A stretch of 64,000 bases of DNA. It comes from Nitrosomonas halophila (lineage in GTDB: Bacteria > Pseudomonadota > Gammaproteobacteria > Burkholderiales > Nitrosomonadaceae). The stretch lies in contig NZ_FNOY01000003.1 of NCBI RefSeq assembly GCF_900107165.1, positions 1-64,000 on the forward strand. The letters run 5' to 3'. Below, piece after piece: positions 29,387 to 38,588 of the stretch. Positions within the stretch are counted from its first letter, which is position 1; every line of letters begins with the position of its first letter. The notes below the pieces were generated by a model that was not told where the DNA came from, did not search any database, and saw nothing but the letters and a program-made list of their open reading frames with translations. A program made the position numbers and the translations under genes.

Positions 29387-30469
29387 TCATCTTCGCTTGC
29401 TGGACCCGATGCAGGTTGAAGCAGTCTGCCGGCTGCGGGAGTCGGCCGGAACCGGTCTTTGTTGAACGATCTGGCGCAGCAGTCGCCCCAGGATATCGGA
29501 GCCTGTGATGATATGCCTTCTTGCCTTGCCCCATACCAAAATGAGGTCTTCATCGATGACATCATCACCTGGCCGCTCCGGACTTACGGTCAAACGAGTC
29601 AGTGTCTGGCCGAGTGGCAGCTGGGGATTGCGTACGACCAAGGGATGGTGACAGAATTGCGCGGGATCAAACGATTGGTCGTCGAAGAGCGCAGCTCGCA
29701 ACAATGCGGGCGCATTGACCACCAGGCGAGGCTCTTCCGCCTCATCCACCAATACAACCCATTTTTTGCCGCTTGCAGCAATGCGCTGCAGGAACGGATC
29801 TGCCACATTACAGGAAATTTCTGGAAATACCGGCCGTCCGTTCTGAAAGGTCAGACAGATCACGCTTTGAGGATCGAGCAATTCGCCTTCCAGCCCGACC
29901 GGCAAATCATCCAATGCCAGGAAATTGATCGCACCCGCAGCCTCGACCTGGCTGATTTCGGTATCCAGGTCGCGGGCGTGTTGTTCCAGCATTTGCTTGA
30001 GCTCGCGCTCACGCAACCAGGGAATACCTTCCGGACCGATCCAGATATCGAGCAGCTTGCTCGAAGGCCAGGCAACCGGCCACAACAGTATCCGATACAA
30101 GTGCAACAACGGGGTGAGTCGTGATGCGACCACCAGTGCATGCCGAGAAAAATAGGCTTGAGGAAGAATTTCACCGGCAAAAGTGATCACGACGGTAGAG
30201 AAAAAGAAGGCGCTCAGACCCATCAGAACGGAATCGGCCAGCAGGGTCAGCAGGACATTGATCGAAACATTTCCCCACAGGATGGTCGTCAGCGTGTAAT
30301 TGGCATTTTGCCGCAACATCAGAACCTTCTGCGCATCGTGATCGCCATTTTCGGCGGCTATTTGCAGCCGTAAACGGCTGAGACTGAACACGGCCAGGTT
30401 AAGTCCGGAAAATATGGCCGACTGCGTCAGGCATAGGGCAATGCCGACCCAAGTGAGTAATTCGTTCAT
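29387..30469 (-). CDS. CNNM/DUF21 (CorC/HlyC-type) membrane protein
   Basis: The 360-residue protein begins with a DUF21 domain: three to four membrane helices (about residues 5-140) with SAIFSGLNLAVFSLSRLRL and FAGEILPQAYFSRHA. A cytoplasmic part follows with weak similarity to a CBS pair. Family members act in magnesium or metal efflux or resistance. The CBS region lacks clear motifs, and the C-terminus is basic and probably disordered. It converges with sugE; the stops are 31 bp apart. Confidence 0.75.
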   Translation of the reverse strand: MNELLTWVGIALCLTQSAIFSGLNLAVFSLSRLRLQIAAENGDHDAQKVLMLRQNANYTLTTILWGNVSINVLLTLLADSVLMGLSAFFFSTVVITFAGEILPQAYFSRHALVVASRLTPLLHLYRILLWPVAWPSSKLLDIWIGPEGIPWLRERELKQMLEQHARDLDTEISQVEAAGAINFLALDDLPVGLEGELLDPQSVICLTFQNGRPVFPEISCNVADPFLQRIAASGKKWVVLVDEAEEPRLVVNAPALLRAALFDDQSFDPAQFCHHPLVVRNPQLPLGQTLTRLTVSPERPGDDVIDEDLILVWGKARRHIITGSDILGRLLRQIVQQRPVPADSRSRQTASTCIGSSKRR

Positions 30470-30662
30470 GATATAGAGTCCATTGTATCTCCGGCTATGG
30501 AACTAAATATCAGTCCATGATCCTGGCAAATCTTCGCCAGGCAGGATGTGCCACATGATCCGATCGAAGCAATGAAAAAATCGAATGTCTCCTTTATGGT
30601 CATTTCCTGTCACAGGTCGAATGGCGTGGGGCTTGATCATCCCATGCACACGCTGATTGGAG

Positions 30663-32300
30663 TTATTGATCCAAAGTGTTTGCCAGCAGATCTATGGGTT
30701 TAATGTTATCTCCCTTGGCCTCAATCATATGTTCCTCAGCAAGATAGTGGCAAAGCCGCCAGGTATGATAAGCGACGCGCTCCAGCCACCGTACAGTATC
30801 TAATGCATCCAGCGCATCGAATGGACTGCGTCGGCCTGCTGCGGTTTGACGGAGAATTCCCAGGCGCTCATCGCGCCGCAAGTCAGCCAGAACCATTGCC
30901 TGCTGTTCCATCTGAGTCAGCCAATCGGCTGGCGCACGACCCAGTAATCCTTGGCGTGCCAGAGCGAGTGTTGCGCGCGTTTGCCTAAGTGCAAGTTGCA
31001 TGGATGGCTGTGCCAGTGCCTTACGTGCAGTGGCTGACAGATTCAGGCGGGTCAGCAAGCGCGCTAAATGATCAATGGCATGTAACTGTACAACCCGCTG
31101 GTGGGAGAGAGGTTCGTCATCCGCAATCGATGGAATCTTTGTAAAGAAGCGTTGTGTGGTTTCCAATGCGCCTTTGACTTCTGTACGTTGTGTTTCGTTA
31201 ACCTGGCCCACCGCACTGCTTAACAACTGCTCGAGCAGATTGATGACTTCCAAAGTGGTATCTACCAGAGTGCGCCGGGTGGATTCCAGTGCAACGGCTG
31301 GCACCTGCAGTAAGGAATCATCGAGATGACGGGTCAGTCTCGGTCCGTGTTCAGGCAACAGGTGCTCGATCCAGCGTGCAAAAGGCTTGGTGAAAGGCAG
31401 GAAAATCAAGACACCCAGTACGATGAACAGGGTGTGGAAAGCAGCCAGACTGATGGCGCCGGGTTCGAGATGCATTTGCTGTTGCGCGAATTCCAATCCT
31501 CCCAATAGAACTGGCAGCATCAGTAGCGCTATGATGCCAGTCGCCAGATTGAACAGCACGTGAGCGAGGGCGGTACGCTTGGCAGAGACACTGCCGCCAA
31601 TCGCTGCCAACGGCCCCTTGATCGTGGTGCCGATCGCTGCACCGATTACCAACAAGGCGGCTTGATCGAAGTTGACAGCGCTGGCGTGCAGGGCGGTCAG
31701 TGTGGTGGCGACCGCTGCGCTGGAAGATTGCATCACGATTGTCATCAGTGCGCCGATTGAGACAACCGCCAGATAACCAATCAGACCAGTCGAAGGCAGC
31801 AGCGCCAAGTCAAAGGCGCCCGCCAGATCCTGCATACCGGTTTGCAGGGTGTCGATTCCAACGAAGATCAGCCCGAAACCTCCCAGTGCCAGACCCAGCG
31901 AGCGCCAGCGTCCGCGGGTCAGCAGCCGCATGAGCGCACCAACTCCCACCAGCGGCAAGGCATAAAATCCCAGGCTTATTTTCAGTCCAAGCACCGAGAC
32001 TAGCCAACCGGTGCCGGTTGTACCCAGGCTGGCTCCCAGCACGACCCCCAGTGCCTGAGGAAAAGTGAGCAGGCCGGCACTGACGAACCCGATCAAGGTC
32101 ACGGTCGTGGCACTGGATGATTGCACCATCAGTGTGACCAGGGTACCGGATGCGAAGGCCTTGTAGGGTGTTCCCGTGAAGCGTACCAGCGCACGACGCA
32201 GCGCTTCACCGGTCAAGGATTTCAGGCCGTCGGTGAGCAATACCATACCCATGAGGAACAGGCCGATGCCGCCCATCAGTTGAAAAATCATGGCAGTCAT
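30663..32300 (-). CDS. Na+/phosphate cotransporter family protein with PhoU-like domain
   Basis: The 545-residue protein has an N-terminal transporter domain with two repeated QSSSA motifs (VQSSSATTVTL and MQSSSAAVATT), the mark of NptA/PNaS symporters. A helical C-terminal half (from about residue 340) resembles PhoU. The family imports phosphate with sodium; the PhoU-like part may regulate it. No phosphate-control site was recognised upstream. It is followed on the same strand by the CNNM gene after 193 bp. Confidence 0.85.
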   Translation of the reverse strand: MTAMIFQLMGGIGLFLMGMVLLTDGLKSLTGEALRRALVRFTGTPYKAFASGTLVTLMVQSSSATTVTLIGFVSAGLLTFPQALGVVLGASLGTTGTGWLVSVLGLKISLGFYALPLVGVGALMRLLTRGRWRSLGLALGGFGLIFVGIDTLQTGMQDLAGAFDLALLPSTGLIGYLAVVSIGALMTIVMQSSSAAVATTLTALHASAVNFDQAALLVIGAAIGTTIKGPLAAIGGSVSAKRTALAHVLFNLATGIIALLMLPVLLGGLEFAQQQMHLEPGAISLAAFHTLFIVLGVLIFLPFTKPFARWIEHLLPEHGPRLTRHLDDSLLQVPAVALESTRRTLVDTTLEVINLLEQLLSSAVGQVNETQRTEVKGALETTQRFFTKIPSIADDEPLSHQRVVQLHAIDHLARLLTRLNLSATARKALAQPSMQLALRQTRATLALARQGLLGRAPADWLTQMEQQAMVLADLRRDERLGILRQTAAGRRSPFDALDALDTVRWLERVAYHTWRLCHYLAEEHMIEAKGDNIKPIDLLANTLDQ

Positions 32301-32690
32301 TGTCCGGATACCTCAGAGGAATAAGCAAAGAGTTCCCGCATCGAATGGCTTTGATGATTTATCAGTTGTGTGGCGAAATTGATATATGGGTTGATGATAG
32401 CCGGCATGATGCGATTGTTGAGTGGATGACAATTACAGTAAAAGCCCCTTATTTCATCGGGAGAAGCATGGTAAGTGAAAGTGAAACATCAATGTAATAT
32501 TTTTATAGTTTAACGTATCGCTTGCGGTGCCAAGGGATGGGATGGGAATTGTTCTGCCGGTGCTAATACTTCTATAAGTTTGGAGATGGTCTTGTGGACC
32601 TGCTGTAGGGAGGTCAGTTTGAGCGGATAGGGGGTACATTTTGGCTGCCGCTACCCGCGCATATGGGCGGGCACAGCCGCGATACTGATC
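32301..32690. other. intergenic region between metE and the Na/Pi cotransporter gene
   Basis: About 390 bp without a supported gene before the MITE at 32694. One hairpin is visible around 32655-32673 (CCCGC and GCGGG arms), lacking a U-run. The promoter of the cotransporter gene should lie in the left part, but none could be placed. Confidence 0.4.
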
Positions 32691-32693
32691 TAA

Positions 32694-32851
32694 GGAGTCG
32701 CTCATAAATAGCTGTAACATTTGAATCGCATCTGGCGGGCGCACTGCGGCGTTACTCGTCGTCGCCATAGCCTTGCTATGACTCCTCCTCTCGCCTTGCA
32801 TTGCATCCCGCCAGACGCGCCCAAATGTCACACTTATTTCTTCACGGCTCC
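32694..32851. mobile_element. family A MITE, long copy (A2), just after metE
   Basis: The 158-bp element begins GGAGTCGCTCATAAATAG and ends TATTTCTTCACGGCTCC, imperfect terminal inverted repeats, with further inverted pairs inside (CATAGC and GCTATG; TCTGGCGGGCGC and GCCAGACGCG). It is flanked by TAA on both sides (32691-32693 and 32852-32854). It has no coding capacity. The right TAA directly abuts the metE stop codon. Confidence 0.85.
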
Positions 32852-32854
32852 TAA

Positions 32855-35128
32855 TCAGGCTTTCAGTAAATTGCGCATGGTTCTGGCGCAGTCCACCATC
32901 TTGCTCAATGCGGCGGCAGTCTCGGACCAGTTGCGCGTTTTCAGGCCGCAATCCGGATTGACCCATAAATGCTGCGGGTCGATATGCCGGACTGCTTTCT
33001 TGAGCAGATCCAGCATTTCCGAAGCATTGGGCACGCGGGGTGAATGAATATCGTAGACGCCAGGTCCGATTTCGTTCGGATAGGCAAACTCCACAAAGGC
33101 ATCCAGTAATTCCATGCGGGAACGTGAGGTTTCAATCGTGATGACATCTGCATCGAGGTTGGCGATTGCTGGCAGAATGTCATGAAACTCCGAATAACAC
33201 ATATGCGTATGAATTTGCGTGTCGTCCTTGACGCCTGAGCTCGCAATGCGGAAAGCTTTGACTGCCCACTCCAGATAATGCGCCCAATCCGACCGCCGCA
33301 GCGGTAATCCTTCGCGGAAGGCCGGCTCATCGATCTGGATCATCCCGATGCCGGCACGTTCCAGGTCGCTGACTTCATCACGAATCGCCAGCGCGAGCTG
33401 TAAGGCAGTGTCTGCTTGGGGCTGATCATCGCGCACGAATGACCACATCAGCATCGTGACCGGTCCCGTCAACATGCCTTTGACCGGCTTGCTCGTCAGG
33501 CTTTGTGCATATTTGATCCATTCCACGGTCATCGCTTCCGGCCGATAGACATCGCCATAGAGAATCGGGGGCTTGACGCAGCGTGAGCCATAGCTCTGGA
33601 CCCAGCCATGTTCGGTGAATGTGTAGCCCCACAATTGTTCGCCGAAATATTCCACCATATCCCCGCGCTCGGGTTCGCCGTGAACCAGGACATCCAGCCC
33701 AACCTGTTCCTGTTTGGTAATAATGTCCTGGATTTCGGCGCGCATGGCCGCCAGATATTCGAGATGACTCACACGGCCTTTCTTGAAAGCCGCGCGTGTT
33801 TGGCGAATCTCGCTGGTTTGTGGGAAGGAACCGATCGAGGTTGTCGGCAACAGAGGCAGACGAAAGCGTTGCTGCTGGAGTGGGCGCCTGAATGCAAACG
33901 ACTGCTGGCGTTGTGCGTCATGCGCATTCAGGTTCTGGATTCGCTGTGCGACGACCGGGTTATGGATGCGGCTGGATTCCCGCCTGGCGCGGCAGGCTTG
34001 ATCGGAAATTGTCAGTGATGACTGGATCGATGCCCTGCCTGCATTCAAGCCTTGCCCGAGGATGGTCACTTCTGCCAGTTTCTGTACCGAGAATGCCAGC
34101 CAATTGCGGATTTCCTGGTCAAGTTGCGTTTCTTGTGTGAGGTCGACCGGACAATGCAGGAGCGAACAGCTGGGCGCAATCCAGAGCCTGTTTCCAAGTA
34201 CGGTATGCGCATGTGTCAGCATGTCGAGCTTGTTCGAAAGATCCGCGCGCCAGATATTACGGCCATCGATCACACCCAATGACAGCGTTTTGTTCGCGAA
34301 CGCCTGGCCCAGAAAAGCTTCAAGTTGTTCCGGTGCGCGGCATAGATCGAGATGGAGTCCATCGATAGGTAAAGCGCTGAGTTGCGACAGGTGGTGCTCG
34401 ACTGTGCCGAAATAGGTCGTCAACAATAGCCGGCATCCGTTGTGCTGCAGGGCGTGATAAGCGGTCTGCAGGCCCTCTAGCCAGTTCTGATCCAGATCGA
34501 GCGCAAGTATTGGCTCGTCAATTTGCACCCACTGTACGCCCAGCGTGGCGATACTGGACAGGATTTCTTGATATGCTGGCAATAGCCGGGACAGCAATTG
34601 AAGTTTGTTGAAACCTGGCGTTGTCTCCTTGCCTAAGTACAGATAGCTCAGGGGGCCGAGCAATACGGGTTTGGGGGTTATTCCAAGCGCTTGCGCTGCT
34701 GCAATTTCCTGAAACAAACGATTGGATGCGAGCCGGAAAACAGTCGCTTCATCGAATTCAGGCACAATGTAATGGTAGTTGGTATTGAACCATTTGGTCA
34801 TTTCCATTGCCGGCTGATCGGCTGTGCCGCGCGCCATGGCAAAATACAGCTCGAGGGAGATTTCATCGGTGACTGGCCCGAAGCGGTGCGGCACCGCGCC
34901 GAGCAATACGGTCATGTCGAGCACATGGTCATACAAGGAGAAATCGCCGACCGGAATCCAATCCATGCCTGCCTGTTGTTGAGTGTGCCAATTGGCGGCA
35001 CGAATTGCATCGGCTGTCGTCAATAATTGCTCGGCACTGATTTGTTGCTTCCAGTGGGCTTCGAGTGCTTTTTTCAATTCACGTTGCGGACCGATTCTTG
35101 GGAAACCGAGATTATGTGTCAATACCAT
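32855..35128 (-). CDS. metE: cobalamin-independent methionine synthase
   Basis: The 757-residue enzyme transfers a methyl group from methyltetrahydrofolate polyglutamate to homocysteine. It starts [20 protein letters not shown]; the C-terminal catalytic half has the zinc ligands: His in the [10 protein letters not shown] segment, Glu just after it, and Cys in NPDCGLKTR. The ATG at 35128 is preferred over a TTG two codons upstream. It is divergent from metR-type sequence, with a MetR box in between. Its first 42 codons are present a second time as a dead copy at 36445-36567. Confidence 0.95.
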   Translation of the reverse strand: MVLTHNLGFPRIGPQRELKKALEAHWKQQISAEQLLTTADAIRAANWHTQQQAGMDWIPVGDFSLYDHVLDMTVLLGAVPHRFGPVTDEISLELYFAMARGTADQPAMEMTKWFNTNYHYIVPEFDEATVFRLASNRLFQEIAAAQALGITPKPVLLGPLSYLYLGKETTPGFNKLQLLSRLLPAYQEILSSIATLGVQWVQIDEPILALDLDQNWLEGLQTAYHALQHNGCRLLLTTYFGTVEHHLSQLSALPIDGLHLDLCRAPEQLEAFLGQAFANKTLSLGVIDGRNIWRADLSNKLDMLTHAHTVLGNRLWIAPSCSLLHCPVDLTQETQLDQEIRNWLAFSVQKLAEVTILGQGLNAGRASIQSSLTISDQACRARRESSRIHNPVVAQRIQNLNAHDAQRQQSFAFRRPLQQQRFRLPLLPTTSIGSFPQTSEIRQTRAAFKKGRVSHLEYLAAMRAEIQDIITKQEQVGLDVLVHGEPERGDMVEYFGEQLWGYTFTEHGWVQSYGSRCVKPPILYGDVYRPEAMTVEWIKYAQSLTSKPVKGMLTGPVTMLMWSFVRDDQPQADTALQLALAIRDEVSDLERAGIGMIQIDEPAFREGLPLRRSDWAHYLEWAVKAFRIASSGVKDDTQIHTHMCYSEFHDILPAIANLDADVITIETSRSRMELLDAFVEFAYPNEIGPGVYDIHSPRVPNASEMLDLLKKAVRHIDPQHLWVNPDCGLKTRNWSETAAALSKMVDCARTMRNLLKA

Positions 35129-35216
35129 TATCAAGCTCTTTTTATCTAGATTGAAGGAGCTATCATTCTGTTGAATACTTTACAATGAATCAAATGAAAG
35201 TTTTTATGACATATTA

Positions 35217-35229
35217 TGAATAACATTCA
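35217..35229. promoter_or_regulatory. MetR box between metE and the metR remnant
   Basis: TGAATAACATTCA fits the MetR consensus TGAA-N5-TTCA exactly and lies 88 bp upstream of the metE start. MetR with homocysteine activates metE in enterics; the same role is inferred here. Confidence 0.7.
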
Positions 35230-35234
35230 TAATC

Positions 35235-35547
35235 GTGCTGGAATGTCATACCTGCTTTGACTGGCTGATGCCGATCATGGATACATTCCGTGCCGATTGG
35301 CCCGACGTGGAACTCGATCTGCTATCCGGGTGTTACAGTGATCCCGTGCATTTGCTCGGGCATGGCGCTGCGGATGTGGTCATCGGATCGGAGTTCAGGT
35401 TGCGGTCTGGCATCGAACATTCTCCCTTGAGCCGCTTCCAGATCCTGGCAGTGCTTGCGTCTGGTCATGAGCTGGGCAGGAAACGCGTGCTCTAGACCCG
35501 GGAAGGTGTCAGGCCATTGCGGGCGGCCAAGCAGTGGAATAGGTGAG
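35235..35547 (+). pseudogene. metR remnant with two internal deletions
   Basis: The sequence matches intact metR (36668-37603) at about 90% over residues 98-183 and again over the last codons. The first deletion removes 96 codons exactly in frame, between two CTGGAAT direct repeats, so the whole helix-turn-helix is lost. A GTG at 35235 opens an 86-codon frame for part of the effector domain, ended by TAG at 35493-35495. The second deletion removes roughly residues 187-295. It cannot bind DNA as MetR; expression of the 86-residue piece is possible but unproven. Confidence 0.85.
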
Positions 35548-35628
35548 ATTTAAGGAATGACCGGGTGGTTTGCCAGTCTTGCCGACTGGTGCCACCCGGT
35601 CACGCTGAACTGCCAGTCGAAGCGGGTC

Positions 35629-36372
35629 TTAATGCAGGGTTACGGCAGATTTATCCTCGCATTCGAGATCGGCGCAGTAGGTTTGGTGCACACCGTCCAG
35701 GAACTTCCAGAGTGCGTCACATGCTCGGCGTGTCGCGGCTAGCACTTCGGCCTGTTTCTCTGGCGTGTCGGCAAATTTTTCAATGATGGCCCATTCAGCC
35801 TGTGAATGATAAACATCCGCTTTTTGGTGGACCGAGAAAAATTCATAATCCTGGGGATTGTTCATGCCATAGAATTTGGCCAGGCCATCAATCTTGACGG
35901 CAGCAATATCGGGCACTTGTGATTCGAATGCGTGCAGGGCGGCCAGACCGGCATAGAACGGCTGGTTCAGGCAAATGTCACGGAAAGTGGAAACCAGATT
36001 CTGCGTTTCCGGCAGAGCATCGGCTTTCGCCAGGCTGGCATCGTCGGCACCTAGTGCGAATGCAAACGTTTTCCAGAGTGCAGGATGGTTTTTCTCGCCA
36101 TGCTCCTCGTCGATCAGGTTTTTCAGGACTTCCTGGCGTACGCTGATATCGCCACTGTTGCGCGTATCGTGGAAATGCGGTGTGTTGAAATGCACCGCGC
36201 TCAGGTAGGTCGGTTCAGCCAGAACGTTGTAAAAATATTGTTCGGCGTAATGGCGCAGCTGCTCTTTGGTGAGTTTGCCTTCCGTCCAGGCAATGTAGAA
36301 GGGGTGTTGCAGCAAATGTCTGCTTTGAATGATGGCATTGACCTGTTGCTTAAGTGTTTCGTTTGTGGCCAT
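35629..36372 (-). CDS. CADD-type para-aminobenzoate synthase, copy 1
   Basis: The 247-residue heme-oxygenase-like protein (PqqC/TENA superfamily) matches CADD of Chlamydia and the N. europaea protein shown to replace pabABC in pABA synthesis. By alignment from memory, Glu89, His96, Glu150, His182, Asp186 and His189 (HQKADVYH) are the dimetal ligands. Tyr26 (HPFYIAW) fits the tyrosine that CADD cleaves into pABA, and Lys160 (AAVKIDG) the lysine that supplies the amine. The ribosome site AGGAG precedes the ATG. It differs from copy 2 at four bases in the coding region, with one residue changed (Val244 against Ala). Confidence 0.88.
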   Translation of the reverse strand: MATNETLKQQVNAIIQSRHLLQHPFYIAWTEGKLTKEQLRHYAEQYFYNVLAEPTYLSAVHFNTPHFHDTRNSGDISVRQEVLKNLIDEEHGEKNHPALWKTFAFALGADDASLAKADALPETQNLVSTFRDICLNQPFYAGLAALHAFESQVPDIAAVKIDGLAKFYGMNNPQDYEFFSVHQKADVYHSQAEWAIIEKFADTPEKQAEVLAATRRACDALWKFLDGVHQTYCADLECEDKSAVTLH

Positions 36373-36444
36373 GATAGCTCCTATGAGTATAAATAGAGTG
36401 GATTAACAAGATATTTTGGGCAATGGTTTATTATCATCGCTAAT

Positions 36445-36567
36445 ATTGTGTCGGCTGTCGTCGATAATTGCTTGGTACTGATTTTTTCTTTCAGTGGGCT
36501 GCCAGTGTTTTTTTCAATTCACGTTGTGGACTGATTCTTGGGAAACCGAGATGATGTGTCAATACTA
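36445..36567 (-). pseudogene. metE 5'-end remnant
   Basis: About 123 bp match the first 42 codons of metE (35004-35128) with roughly 15% differences. The start codon equivalent has changed from ATG to ATA, and nothing follows beyond codon 42, because the duplication ended there. It is a by-product of the tandem duplication and makes no protein. Confidence 0.85.
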
Positions 36568-36649
36568 TTACCAAGCGCTTTCTATCTAGGAGCTAGCATT
36601 TTGTTGAATACTTTATAATGAATCAAATGAAAATTTTTATGATCAACTA

Positions 36650-36662
36650 TGAACACTATTCA
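36650..36662. promoter_or_regulatory. MetR box directly upstream of metR
   Basis: TGAACACTATTCA fits TGAA-N5-TTCA and ends 5 bp before the metR ATG. No clear ribosome site exists in this gap, so bound MetR would cover the initiation region, consistent with self-repression. Confidence 0.65.
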
Positions 36663-36667
36663 TAATT

Positions 36668-37603
36668 ATGCTGGAATTGCGTCATTTGCGCACACTGCAG
36701 GCCTTGCATGAAACGGGGAGTGTTTCGCGCGCGGCAGCGCGCGTGCATTTGACCCAGTCTGCCCTGTCTCATCAGATCAGAGTGTTGCAGGCGCATTATC
36801 AGTCGCCGATCATTCAACGCCATGGACATGCTGTGCAGTTAACCGAGGCGGGCAGGCGCTTGGTGCAGCTGGCAGAAAAAATTCTTGGAGAGATTCGGGC
36901 AGCAGAACGAGATCTGGCCAAAATCTCGCAGAAAGCCACGGGCAGTCTGCGCATCGTACTGGAATGCCATACCTGCTTTGACTGGCTGATGCCGATCATG
37001 GATACATTCCGTGCCGATTGGCCCGACGTGGAACTTGATCTGGTATCCGGGTTTCACAGCGATCCCGTGCATTTGCTCAGGCATGGCGCTGCGGATGTGG
37101 TCATTGGATCGGAACCCGGGCTGCAGCCTGGCATCGTGCATTTTCCCTTGTTCCGCTTCGAGATCCTGGCGGTGCTTGCGCCTGGTCATGAGCTGGGCAA
37201 GAAACGCGTGCTCGAGGCCCAGGATTTTTCCCGCGATATGCTGATTACTTATCCGGTGCCCGATGAACGAATTGATTTGATCCGCCAGGTATTGATCCCT
37301 GCCAATGTCACTTGGCAGCGGCGCACGGCTGAACTTACCGTGGCCATTCTGCAACTCGTGGCCAGCCGGCGGGGTATCGCCGCACTCCCTGGCTGGGGGA
37401 TCACCAACTATCTGGATTATGATTACGTGATTGCCCGCCGCATCGGTAGGCGCGGGTTGTGGAGCGATTTGTATCTTTCAGTGCGGGAGGAAACCGCCAC
37501 TTTGGGTTATCTGCAGGATTTCCTGGCAACGATTCGCCAAGTCTGCTTTGCCAAGCTGGAAGGTGTCAGGCCATTGCGGGCGGCCAAGCAGCGGAAGAAG
37601 TGA
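36668..37603 (+). CDS. metR: LysR-family regulator MetR
   Basis: The 311-residue protein has an N-terminal winged helix-turn-helix (LRTLQALHETGSVSRAAARVHLTQSALS region, residues 8-35) and a LysR effector domain from about residue 92 (TGSLRIVLECHTCFDWLMP), which matches MetR. MetR controls metE and other methionine genes with homocysteine as co-effector. The gene sits beside a metE 5' remnant, while the functional metE is 1.5 kb away behind the first duplication arm, so regulation of metE is now in trans. A MITE lies 7 bp after the stop. Confidence 0.9.
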   Translation: MLELRHLRTLQALHETGSVSRAAARVHLTQSALSHQIRVLQAHYQSPIIQRHGHAVQLTEAGRRLVQLAEKILGEIRAAERDLAKISQKATGSLRIVLECHTCFDWLMPIMDTFRADWPDVELDLVSGFHSDPVHLLRHGAADVVIGSEPGLQPGIVHFPLFRFEILAVLAPGHELGKKRVLEAQDFSRDMLITYPVPDERIDLIRQVLIPANVTWQRRTAELTVAILQLVASRRGIAALPGWGITNYLDYDYVIARRIGRRGLWSDLYLSVREETATLGYLQDFLATIRQVCFAKLEGVRPLRAAKQRKK

Positions 37604-37610
37604 GATTTTA

Positions 37611-37764
37611 GGAGTCGCTCATAAATAACTGTAACACTTGGATCGCATCTGGCGGGCGCACTGCGGCGTTGCTCGTTCGTCGCCATAGCCTTGCTATGAC
37701 TCCTCCTCTCGTCTTGCATCCCACCAGACGCGTCCAATTGCCACACTTATTCCTTCACGACTCC
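37611..37764. mobile_element. family A MITE, long copy (A3), just after metR
   Basis: The 154-bp element is about 90% identical to A2, beginning GGAGTCGCTCATAAATAAC and ending TTCCTTCACGACTCC, with TTA target copies at 37608-37610 and 37765-37767. Arm 1 of the duplication carries the unoccupied site (GAGATTTAAGGAATG, around 35545-35559), so insertion came after the duplication, or the other copy was lost precisely. Confidence 0.88.
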
Positions 37765-37844
37765 TTAAGGAATGACCGGGTGGTTTGCCAGTCTTGCCGA
37801 CTGGCTGCCACCCGGTCACGCTGAACTGCCAGTCGAAGCGGGTC

Positions 37845-38588
37845 TTAATGCAGGGTTGCGGCAGATTTATCCTCGCATTCGAGATCGGCGCAGTAGGTTT
37901 GATGCACACCGTCCAGGAACTTCCAGAGTGCGTCACATGCCCGGCGTGTCGCGGCCAGCACTTCGGCCTGTTTCTCTGGCGTGTCGGCAAATTTTTCAAT
38001 GATGGCCCATTCAGCCTGTGAATGATAAACATCCGCTTTTTGGTGGACCGAGAAAAATTCATAATCCTGGGGATTGTTCATGCCATAGAATTTGGCCAGG
38101 CCATCAATCTTGACGGCAGCAATATCGGGCACTTGTGATTCGAATGCGTGCAGGGCGGCCAGACCGGCATAGAACGGCTGGTTCAGGCAAATGTCACGGA
38201 AAGTGGAAACCAGATTCTGCGTTTCCGGCAGAGCATCGGCTTTCGCCAGGCTGGCATCGTCGGCACCTAGTGCGAATGCAAACGTTTTCCAGAGTGCAGG
38301 ATGGTTTTTCTCGCCATGCTCCTCGTCGATCAGGTTTTTCAGGACTTCCTGGCGTACGCTGATATCGCCACTGTTGCGCGTATCGTGGAAATGCGGTGTG
38401 TTGAAATGCACCGCGCTCAGGTAGGTCGGTTCAGCCAGAACGTTGTAAAAATATTGTTCGGCGTAATGGCGCAGCTGCTCTTTGGTGAGTTTGCCTTCCG
38501 TCCAGGCAATGTAGAAGGGGTGTTGCAGCAAATGTCTGCTTTGAATGATGGCATTGACCTGTTGCTTAAGTGTTTCGTTTGTGGCCAT
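37845..38588 (-). CDS. CADD-type para-aminobenzoate synthase, copy 2
   Basis: The 247-residue product is identical to copy 1 except Ala244 for Val. All proposed metal ligands and the sacrificial Tyr26 and donor Lys160 are kept, so both copies should be active. The four coding differences all fall in the last 100 bases of the gene; the remaining 640 bases and the ribosome site are identical. Its 3' end faces metR and MITE A3; its start is divergent from glyA across 195 bp. pABA and GlyA both feed folate-dependent one-carbon metabolism. Confidence 0.88.
   Translation of the reverse strand: MATNETLKQQVNAIIQSRHLLQHPFYIAWTEGKLTKEQLRHYAEQYFYNVLAEPTYLSAVHFNTPHFHDTRNSGDISVRQEVLKNLIDEEHGEKNHPALWKTFAFALGADDASLAKADALPETQNLVSTFRDICLNQPFYAGLAALHAFESQVPDIAAVKIDGLAKFYGMNNPQDYEFFSVHQKADVYHSQAEWAIIEKFADTPEKQAEVLAATRRACDALWKFLDGVHQTYCADLECEDKSAATLH

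Larger units (their letters stand above)
35004..36444. repeat. tandem duplication, arm 1 (metE 5' end, metR remnant, pABA synthase)
   Basis: This arm and arm 2 (36445-38660) share the same order: metE 5' end, intergenic region with MetR box, metR, pABA synthase gene and about 70 bp beyond. Arm 1 retains the live metE end but a metR with two internal deletions. The junction at 36444/36445 joins the pABA synthase upstream region to the inside of metE. Confidence 0.9.
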
